A stretch of DNA of 64,000 nucleotides from Diabrotica undecimpunctata (Eukaryota > Arthropoda > Insecta > Coleoptera > Chrysomelidae). Shown one piece after another: positions 56,340-64,000 of the stretch. The stretch is taken from NCBI RefSeq assembly GCF_040954645.1, contig NC_092808.1, positions 84,327,389-84,391,388 of the forward strand. The letters run 5' to 3'. Numbering within the stretch: position 1 is the first letter of the stretch; each line of letters begins with the position of its first letter. The translations under genes were made by a program, and so were the position numbers. A model generated the notes under the pieces. The model saw only the letters and a program-made list of their open reading frames with translations, did no database searches and was not told where the DNA came from.

Positions 56340-57125
56340 AGTTCAAAATTCAACCTAGAAGAATTATTGGATTCTTATAGAGGGGTAAACAATCGTGAAG
56401 GTGGTAAATTAATTGGAAAAGCTTTGTAGCACACAGTGGTATTTAAAAATTACTTTTTTTATTTTAACCTAAGCTACCACGGGTTAGTTAAGAGGCGAAA
56501 AATTAGTAAAAATCAACCAGAATATGTGGTATTTCAAATTTTTTATTTGAAATAGCTAGCTTAATATTCGATCTTCAGCTTAATAGCTTAATATTGACTT
56601 CCCACAAGAAGTAGTTAAGAAGTGAAAAATTAATTGGGTGATAAACCTAGCAGAATACTGTGGTCATTCAAAAATAATAATTTGTATTAATTCCGCTTGC
56701 TCGAATATTAAGCTAGCAGCAACGTTTCCAAAGAAGATTTTTTTGGGGGTGAAAAATTATCATGATGATCAAAGTTGAGTTTAAACTTAACAGAACACTT
56801 TTTTATTTCAGCTATAAGTAGAGGAGAGTGAAATTGTAAAAGAATATTTTTCACCTTAAATTTTAACCTAACAGGATTATTGGCTTTATATAAGAGGCAG
56901 TTAAGGAGTAAATAATTACTAGGGTGGTAATAAAATTTTTTATACCCTAGCAGAACACTGTGGTACTTCAAAAATGTATTATTTTCTAATTTCGCTGGCT
57001 CAAATATTAAGAATTCTGCTAGCTTGAACCTTAAACCAGCCGAATCGCTCCACTTAAGGTTGGTTTGGGGGTGAAAAATTATTAGGGTGGTAATAAATTA
57101 GTGAAAAATGGGTGAAAAATATTAC
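56340..57125. repeat. Right inverted arm made of degenerate subrepeats
   Basis: Inverse of the left arm at 50.44-51.01 kb, e.g. GGGTGGTAATAAATTAGTGA next to AAAATGGGTGAAAAAT, and AAACCAGCCGAATCGCTCC. At least five imperfect units, each with GGTGAAAAATTA and CTAGCAGAA words. It is longer than the left arm by one or two units, so the arms have gained or lost repeats. Confidence 0.75.
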
Positions 57126-57202
57126 GTATGTTAAACTGGATTCCGCTCATTTATCCCCGCTAGCTTAAGGGTCCTGAACTTTAACGAACATTTACGAACT
57201 CC

Positions 57203-57430
57203 TCATGGAGCGGACACGGATCCATAATTTAAAAAATTACGTACAATAGACTGAATTGTCGATAGTGCTGGTGTCAGCTTATTTGGAAACATATTTACAA
57301 ATTGTTGTCTAATCTTGTTGTTTGATAATCCATTTACATGCCAGACATCAATTTGCACTTTTTCCTCTACCGTTAAAAGCGTTTTCACGAATTGTTTTTT
57401 CAACAAAAAGTTTCTATTTACCGTGCAAAA
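57203..57430 (-). pseudogene. mariner/IS630-type transposase N-terminal HTH
   Basis: Minus strand: KKQFVKTLLTVEEKVQIDVW, HVNGLSNNKIRQQFVNMFPN, STIQSIVRNFLNYGSVSAP, then a stop. The (F)xxxExVxxxxWxxxxxxxxxIRxxFxxxFPxxxxPxxxTIxxxVxxFxxxGSV pattern is the N-terminal DNA-binding helix-turn-helix of mariner-like transposases. No catalytic part follows; a solitary fragment. Confidence 0.6.
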
Positions 57431-58088
57431 ATACTTATCGATGTGTTTGATGTTTGATGTGTGATGACGCAGCTGCTACTTTGCTCGTACGCACCTCATT
57501 TCATAAACGAGTCGGGTTGTCAATTCGAGTGTTGTCAATTGTGGTGAAAATAATTAGGGAAGAAGAGGGAGACTTGATCATATGGGAGACTTGATCACTC
57601 TTGTGATAAAATTTTAGTAAATAAGCAGCCTAGAATTATAAAACCGGCAACATAGCGTAGCTGTTAGTATGGCAGTAGGTCCCATGTAATTCACAGACCA
57701 CTAATAACTAGACGTTTCACGTAGGTAGCTCAAGGTCAAACTAAACTAAATGTCATTTGTAGTACCGATACAAATCTTCAGATGTCGCTTTACTCTGTCT
57801 TTACCTTTACTCTGCAGTTAAGGTTTAGAACACAACTAAAAATTATAATTGTCAATCGCTAATTGTCAGTAATTCATTAGCGTCTATATAGTCAGATTTT
57901 GATTTGAATTTGATGGTTATTATTGCAAAGAAATTAAACTAAACTTGGTTTAATATCTCTGGGTTATTGTTAGCATTAACCTCAAATTAGTTTGTAAATT
58001 ACAAACCACCTACCTCAGTGATCTGTGTTTTAAATGTTCGTGGCGGTGTTCAAACAGTATTTTGCAGATTAATAATAATTAGTTAAAT

Positions 58089-59316
58089 ATGGTTTTTCAC
58101 AATAAATGTTGTATCCTACAATGTACCAATTCGTCATCAATTAGACATGCCATTCCAAATCCTGATAAAGACATTATACGATTTAGGAAGTGGCTTAGTG
58201 TTATAAAAAATCCTAATTTAGATATGATGAATTCCAGTACAGTTTTTAAAACAAAACGAATCTGCCACAGACACTTTGAAGATAAGTTTGTTTCTTCGTG
58301 GAGCCATAAATTGTGTAAAAATGCAATTCCTAGCTTACGGTGAGTCCAATAAATATTTGATATTAGAGAACAAATTACTGATTGATGATTGATTTTAGAT
58401 TCTTCTTCTAATTTACATCCCAGAAGTATTTCAATGTTGAGTGTGAAAGCAAATGTAACCGAAAGTAAGTAACCCTAATATGTAATTAATAAAAATTATT
58501 TTACTTGAAGTGAATCATGGTATAAATTATTATATTAACTTTTTGTTTTAGTTGAGAGTCCTTCAACAAGTAGAGATGCACAATCTACACACATGTTTCA
58601 ATCATTTGAGATACCCCATTGTAGTAAGTATTACGAAGATAACAATAATTTTCAAATTGGTTACTATTTTATGAAACTTTTTAGTTGCCGAACACAATGA
58701 TGCATAGTTACCAAACGAAGAAATTTTAGATGAGAGTAAGGATTTAAAAGGTAATTGTAGTTACAATTTTAGATTTTGTATTGTCATCAGCAGATTTGTA
58801 AATATTCTTTAATATGATTAACTATAAAATTAACAGTTTGCTTAACCTTCTGTTAGTGATACTAGAGTTTTTAAGTTTAGTTACCTCAGTGTCATAGACC
58901 AGCTAGGACTAAAAACTAGAAATAGGAGCTTGCCTGTGTTTATAATCTCCCATTGCTAAAATCTAACAAAGATATATGAAGGTACTGAAACATTCTAGTA
59001 CTTACAATAAATTGTTTATTACTCACATCAAAAAACAGTCTACCAAGTCTATCACTCAGTAATGCCACTACACGAAGGTTAATATAATGAATCGATTTTG
59101 CCTTGGAAGGATTGAATAAAGAAATTAACATCACATTTATTTTTAGGTGTTGTCCTTAAGAATATCACACCACTGAAAATATTGCAGCAGTGTAATATAT
59201 CAAGAGGTACAATTACCCCTAAAAAGAAAAAATTATATGGAGCATTAAAACAATTACACCACAAATACTCTTTGGAAAGAAATATCTGTTCCATAGTATC
59301 CTATTTATCTCCATAA
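58089..59316 (+). CDS. THAP-domain gene, multi-exon
   Basis: Exon 1 (58089-58340) encodes a complete THAP zinc finger: CCILQC near the start, P23, W35, RICHRHF (C59, H62) and AIPSL at the end, i.e. C2CH with the conserved P, W, F and AVPSL-like box. It ends at a good 5' splice site (ACG/GTGAGT). Likely later exons lie at 58,399-58,468, 58,552-58,621 and 59,147-59,316, each with AG and GT borders. The last encodes NITPLKILQQCNISRGTITP, KKKKLYGALKQLHHKY and a stop (59314-59316), like the segment before the coiled coil of THAP proteins. The exon 1-2 join leads to a stop in the phase I can see, so it may be damaged or spliced otherwise. THAP proteins bind DNA, as host regulators or in P-type transposases. 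Confidence 0.6.
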
Positions 59317-59454
59317 TTGGTCATCTTAATACCAGTCATTAATTTGTATTCATGCTTGTATAGTGTGTATTATGTGCTCTTTTAGTTTGAGTTATATTTA
59401 TATTTATTTAATGATTTGTAAAAATTCACAAAGTCAGATCGGGTTTTATTTGTA

Positions 59455-60620
59455 ATAAATGTACCAGTGATGCTATGTATGTACCAAATGAGGTCTATCA
59501 AGCACTACACAATAATCTTTATACTGCCACTGTTTTCTGTGACTATTCCAAAGCTTTTGATTGTGTAAATCACGACATTTTGATAAAAAAAAAACAAAAT
59601 TTCTATAAAATTCGAGGTGTTTCTTTGAATTGGTTCCAATCTTAATTAGGGAATAGGAAATAACTAGTTATAGCAAATGATACAGCTTCTAGTCACAAAA
59701 GCAATGTATGTGGAGTACCACAAGGTTCAGTATTGGGTCCTTTACTTTTCCTTATCTTTATAAATCACATCACCAACTTAAAACCGATGGAAACATTTTT
59801 CTTTTTGCTGATGATACCAGTATTACCTGGAGAAACTCTAATATTGCAATTCTTCATGCAACTATAACTTCTGATCTATTTAAAATAAAAACCTAGTCAG
59901 ACTCTAATTTACTCTCTATTAACGTGGATAAGACAGTAGCATTATCCTATAAAGCTCTTCATACCTTGCTTCTTAATAATAGCCAGATCAGTATCATTGA
60001 TTCTGTAAAATTTCTTGGTATTTTTATAGTCAGCAACCTTAAATGGTCCCTTCATATCGATTTGTTAAGTAAGAAACTAGCCTCAGCCTGCTATGCAATA
60101 AGATCTGTTGTGAAGAAAATTAATTTAGCATCTTCCAATATAACATATTTTTTTTTGTTCGAGTCTCATCTTCGATATGGTCTTCTTTTTTGGGGTTCTA
60201 CAACAGCTGCCCAATCTGACAGTTGTTTTTAAATTACAAACAAAAAAAGAGCAATACGGTATCTTTTTGTTCTCGGTAGAATAACATATTGCAGAAGATA
60301 CTTAAAAAATCACGGGATTTTAGGTCTTCCTTCTTTATATATTTTAGAAACTGTTTGCTTAATTTGTAAACGCCTACATGTTTTTTCAGAAAGACCTAAT
60401 CATGACTACTCCACCAGAAATTCAACCTTTTTAATGCGTATTTACTGATCCCCTCCACTGCGTTAGTAAAGAAATCTATATTATATTCAGTAAAAAGATT
60501 ATACAATCATCTCCCTTTGCACTTAAATCTGCAACTTCTTTCCTTAAGTTCCGTAAAAGAACAAAAACCTATCTATCTGACAGACCATATTATTCAGTAA
60601 AAGAGTTTCTTAACGAATAG
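59455..60620 (+). pseudogene. LINE reverse transcriptase, C-terminal two-thirds
   Basis: Frames read TVFCDYSKAFDCVNHDIL (RT box with FD), [33 protein letters not shown] (FADD box), WSDSNLLSINVDKTVAL, DSVKFLGIFIVSNLKWSLHI, LRYGLLFWGSTTAAQSD, RAIRYLFVLGRITYCRRYL, and FRKRTKTYLSDRPYYSVKEF to a TAG at 60618-60620. No nuclease or RNase H is present. The pattern RAIRxxxxxxxxxxCRxxFxxxxILxLPSLYIxE is that of jockey/CR1-superfamily LINEs. Several stops and frameshifts. Confidence 0.8.
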
Positions 60621-60898
60621 CTTTATGTACAAGTAACTAAAGTATTTGTATAAATATATATTTGAGTATCACATGCAGAAACTTAAACGTATTAGTTCGT
60701 AAGGATTTATTATGCAATTTGCAATTTATTTAAATTTTGCAATACATTGTGTATTTTATTATCTTTTATTTTGTGATATTGACGATTTATGTAATTTCAG
60801 TAAATTTTAAATTGTTGTTTTTCTGACTTTTTGTAAGCTTTGTCCATAAAATTGTACAATTTTCAGTGGTAATAAAGCATATTTCTATTCTATTCTAA
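59455..60898 (+). mobile_element. 5'-truncated jockey/CR1-superfamily LINE
   Basis: Starts inside RT and ends in ATTTCTATTCTATTCTAAATT, a TTCTA-type repeat tail instead of poly(A). It carries no RNase H. It lies between the THAP gene and the pogo transposase. Confidence 0.7.
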
Positions 60899-60899
60899 A

Positions 60900-61440
60900 T
60901 TTATATACAAAGTTGTTTTACATGTATTAAATAAATAAATTAATTATATTTTGTCTTATTTTTTTCGTAAACGGTATTGTGTATATTTGAATTTAAAAAT
61001 AATTTGCACATTTTAAAATTTCAAATACAATTTTTTTTTTCAAATATACCAAATTATATTTAAATATTTTAAGCTTTATTTAAATTTTCCCACCAAAATT
61101 AAATTTTGAATTTCACGCGTAATTTATCGCTTGAATTAGTTCCGATACAAATCTCTTGGAGCGCTGAATTTCATATCCAACTAAAGTATTGTCGTGAAGC
61201 ATCTAGAGGTTAGGTGATCTTTGATGTAATTTAGTTTTCGTTAGAATACACAACGAAAAGCACGTGTTCATTACAATTATTTTGTCCCTACCGAGAAGTG
61301 TTTTTATAATTATTTCAAGTTGATTTTCTTTAATATTTGTTTAGGTGAGTGTTTCGTATAATTTTTATTTAACACCATAATCATTATTTTACGTTTTGCA
61401 TAGTTTGCAGTGAGTTCTAGTTTGTTGTTATATTTTTATA
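60900..61440. other. No gene seen; upstream region of the pogo transposase
   Basis: AT-rich. Probably includes the promoter of the transposase that starts near 61.56 kb; no core element stands out. Confidence 0.35.
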
Positions 61441-61560
61441 GACGAAAATAATAACATGGCCTCTTGGGTGAGACTTGATTCCTTCTTATCTGGTAGATAT
61501 GATCCCGCGATCAAGTCTCTCAGAAACTCCTTATAGATGAATGTTTTTTATTTTATAGAT

Positions 61561-63687
61561 ATACCACGTCAATACAAAAAGAGGGAAGGAGCCAAGAAAA
61601 GAACACCAGTCGACAGCCAGAGGTTAAAAGAAGCTGTTTTAGACGTTATTAATAACAGTACGTCTCTTAAGGGAACGGCAACAACGATCCGAAAATGTTG
61701 AAATATCCTTCTCTCCTAATTAAAAGAAGGCTCAAATATTTACAAATGCAGAGGAAAATATGTTTAAAAATTATTTAGATGTTGCTAACAAATTACACCA
61801 TGGCTTTACAAGAAAACAGGCAAAAGAACTGGCGTACAAGTTTGCCGTAAGAAATAGTAAAAAATACCTGCTTCATGGAATAAACATAAGCAAGCCAGCT
61901 ACGACTGGTTATACGGATTTCTGAAGAGGATAAAGACCTTATTACTATGCTCTCCGGAGGCAACTAGTCTTTCTAGAGCAACTAGTTTCAACAGAATTAT
62001 TGTATTAAAATTTTTCAGAAATTTAAAGACAGTTTTTGAAAACCCTGGAATTGGACCAGGAGCAATTTGGAGCGTAAACGAAATTGCTTTTTCCACTGTC
62101 CATAAGCCAAAGAAGATCATTGCATGCAAAGGTGAACAGCACGTTGGTAAAATTACGTCAGGGGAACGTGGAGCAACAGTAACTGTTTGTTGTGCAATCA
62201 ATGCAATTGGAAACCATATACCGCCTTTTATGGTTTTCCCTTGAAAACTTTGGTAAGATCGCATGATTGATAATAGCCCACCAGGGACCACCGGCGTAGT
62301 TTATGAATGTGGATGGATGACCGCTTCTAATTTTATCAAATTTTTGGAACATTTTCAAAAACATGTAGAGACGACTACCGACAATAAATTTTTAATCATA
62401 ATGGACAATTATGATAGCCACGTTACTCTCAAAGCCATAACGTATGCCAAAGAACACGGAATAATTCTTCTTACCATACCACCATACACGTTGCATAAGC
62501 TCCAGGCGTTAGACAGGCGTGTATTTGCCCCTCTCAAGAGTTTCTGTAATAATGCCTGTGATGATTGGATGGTGACCCACCCAGGAAGGACAATTACAAT
62601 ATACGAAGTCGGAGGATGCTTAGATTACGCTTTCTCGTTAGCTTTTATTCCACGTAATATTGAAAGTGGATTCAGAGTTAAGGGTATATGGCCTTTCAAT
62701 TCCAATTTTTTACCGATGAAGATTGTATGTCGGCGTATGTTACTGATCGCGCAGATCCGGAAAATAATTCCACTTTATCTCAGTTTGGTGTTGCAACACT
62801 AGCAATAGATAACAATAACGAACCCTCCACTTCTACTGGCACTTTTACCACCCCTGAAATAATTAGACAATCTTCCTTAACTGGATCGATTTCACATAAT
62901 CAAAAACTACGATGAACACTAATAAAGGACAAAAACCAGCCTTCTACTTCTACTGGTACTTTTACCACACCTCAAATAATTAGATCACATATAATAAATG
63001 GAGATACTTTACAAAATTATCAGCTACAACAAACATCAATGGAGCACAATAAACAGTCATTTACTTCTGCCACTTTTAGTAGCCCATAAATGATCAGACC
63101 TCATCCTAAAGCCGGGCCCTGCACTTCAAAAAAGGGTAGAAAGCGAACAACTACGAAAATTCTCACAGTTACACTAGAAAAACTTGCGCTTGAAGCTGAA
63201 GTTAAAGCTAAAGAAGAAAAAAATTAGAAAAAGAGCAAAAGGCCAAAGTGAGAGCACTTAAAAAATGACTAAACAAAAACTTAAGGATTTGAGGGAATCT
63301 TCAAATTCGATGGGCAGTGACATTATGCTACCATCGTCTGAATATGATCCTAATGATGAAATGCAAGTAGAGACAGATACTGAATGTGAATCAAAAGCAG
63401 AAGGTGACGAGTTTAAATTAAGTGTGCAAGATTGGGTAATTGTAAGCTTTATCTCAGAAAGAAAATTAGTCCATCGTTACATAGGACAAATAACGGGAAG
63501 AAATAACGAGGATTTTAAAATCAAGTTTACCCAAAAAAAATGACAAAAGTGGCCAGAAAAAGAACACATGGGTGAAGTCGCACGTGACCAAATTTTAAAA
63601 AAGTTACCAAGCCCGACTTTTAGAAGCTACAGTAAGCGCATAGGATGTTTTGTCTTTCCTAAGTCACTGAGAATGTTCAATATTTAA
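61561..63687 (+). pseudogene. pogo/Tigger-like DDE transposase
   Basis: PRQYKKREGAKKRTPVDSQR begins at 61564; the codon before it is ATA where related proteins have ATG, so either the start is lost or an upstream exon joins at TTTTATAG/AT. HTH region: EAVLDVINNSTSLKGTATTI. Catalytic core: IWSVNEIAFSTVHKPKK (first Asp replaced by N), GATVTVCCAINAIGNHIPPF, DNKFLIIMDNYDSHVTLKAI (second Asp intact), IPPYTLHKLQALDRRVFAPL. Then VKGIWPFNSNFL, repeated STSTGTFTTP segments, and a C-terminal domain VQDWVIVSFISERKLVHRYI, FRSYSKRIGCFVFPKSL ending at TAA 63685-63687. Several stops and frameshifts. It would bind its element ends and cut and paste at TA. Confidence 0.85.
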
Positions 63688-63689
63688 CA

Positions 63690-63845
63690 ATATTTTTTTT
63701 TTCACTTTTATAACTTTTTGAATATAATTTTCTGCCAGAAAGTGTTTCCATTTTTAATAATATTATTTGTTATGTCATGACTAAGTAAAGTTAGTTTTCA
63801 GCATCCAATTTTTGGTTTTATTTTAATATTGTAAATTTGGGAAGG
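63690..63845. other. 3' untranslated part of the pogo-like element
   Basis: AT-rich tail with the right inverted border beginning at about 63,850. Confidence 0.4.
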
Positions 63846-63959
63846 TACAATCAAGTCACCCATACACAAGGATCAAGTCTTTCGAAGTACGGGGAGACAT
63901 GATTAGTTTTTCTCTATTACTAGATTTTACAAAAACTCGTTATTTATTAGCAGTATATT

Positions 63960-63982
63960 TTTTGGGTGTATAACACCCAAAA
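63960..63982. repeat. Perfect hairpin, 10-bp arms
   Basis: TTTTGGGTGT and ACACCCAAAA around ATA, just outside the pogo-like right border. Confidence 0.85.
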
Positions 63983-64000
63983 CTTTAATGAACTTGTAAT

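Larger units (their letters stand above)
57568..63890 (+). mobile_element. Possible composite pogo-like element containing a THAP gene
   Basis: The left border AGACTTGATC-ATATGGGA-GACTTGATC (57570-57596) and, read inward, the right border AGACTTGATC-CTTGTG-TATGGGTGACTTGAT (63880 to 63850) are imperfect inverted repeats with two GACTTGAT copies each. Between them lie a THAP gene, a later LINE insertion and a pogo-like transposase. Two further copies, in inverted orientation, flank the transposase start (61472-61479, 61509-61517). An alternative is that the pogo element begins near 61.4 kb and the left motif is from another copy. No clean TA target duplication was found. Confidence 0.45.

Overview
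This is a eukaryotic, AT-rich (roughly two-thirds A+T by eye) and almost wholly repeat-derived window. The transposon families (I-clade, jockey and RTE-like LINEs, piggyBac, pogo, hAT, Tc1/mariner, a restriction-like-endonuclease LINE) and the long (TA)n tracts point to an arthropod, most likely an insect with a large repeat-rich genome. A beetle is plausible but the sequence does not prove it. I see no convincing single-copy host gene. The best intact multi-exon candidate is a THAP-domain gene at 58.1-59.3 kb, and it may itself belong to a transposon.

Layout. 0-0.4 kb: 3' end of a Tc1-like transposase with its terminal repeat. 0.8-1.6 kb: deleted piggyBac-like element with TTAA ends. 2-4.2 kb: LINE scraps and two hammerhead-ribozyme-like motifs of the sort carried by Penelope-like retroelements. 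5.2-6.2 kb: deleted LINE. 7.9-10.6 kb: minus-strand RTE-like LINE split by a 2-kb (TA)n-bounded insertion. 11.7-12.7 kb: multicopy insect gene family of transposon-like character. 12.7-13.5 kb: I/R1-type RT fragment. 14.0-16.2 kb: hAT element with 8-bp duplication. 16.3-17.3 kb: long-TIR element carrying a LINE tail. 18.1-19.3 kb: LINE tail and the nuclease domain of an R4/R2-like LINE. 19.6-24.8 kb: nearly complete decayed I-clade LINE (minus). 25.4-26.6 kb: related deleted I-clade copy, itself interrupted. 27.1-29.3 kb: multicopy unknown gene split by an LTR-like insertion. 29.6-30.4 kb: RTE-like LINE 3' half. 33.3-34.4 kb: mariner 3' end running into (TA)n. 35.1-37.8 kb: pogo-like element with defined ends. 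38.4-39.6 kb: LINE. 40.0-42.4 kb: mariner with ~370-bp inverted repeats. 43.2-43.6 kb: fold-back element. 45.6-47.9 kb: 5'-truncated I-clade LINE with target-site duplication. 48-50.5 kb: two hAT pieces sharing one terminus. 50.4-57.1 kb: long inverted arms made of degenerate subrepeats, split by a full-length jockey element (51,656-56,121) with target duplication and a textbook Inr+DPE internal promoter. 57.2-63.9 kb: mariner N-terminus, THAP gene, jockey/CR1-like LINE, then a pogo-like transposase. Copies of GACTTGAT occur near both ends of this last segment.

Nearly every coding region carries stops, frameshifts or deletions, so coordinates of pseudogenes are approximate (often +/-20 bases). 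The least damaged are the jockey element (one stop and one frameshift in ORF2, intact ORF1), the I-clade LINE at 45.6 kb and the mariner transposase at 40.5 kb (two stops). The most interesting points are the jockey promoter/TSD, the hammerhead-like motifs, the possible THAP+pogo composite and the subrepeat fold-back arms.
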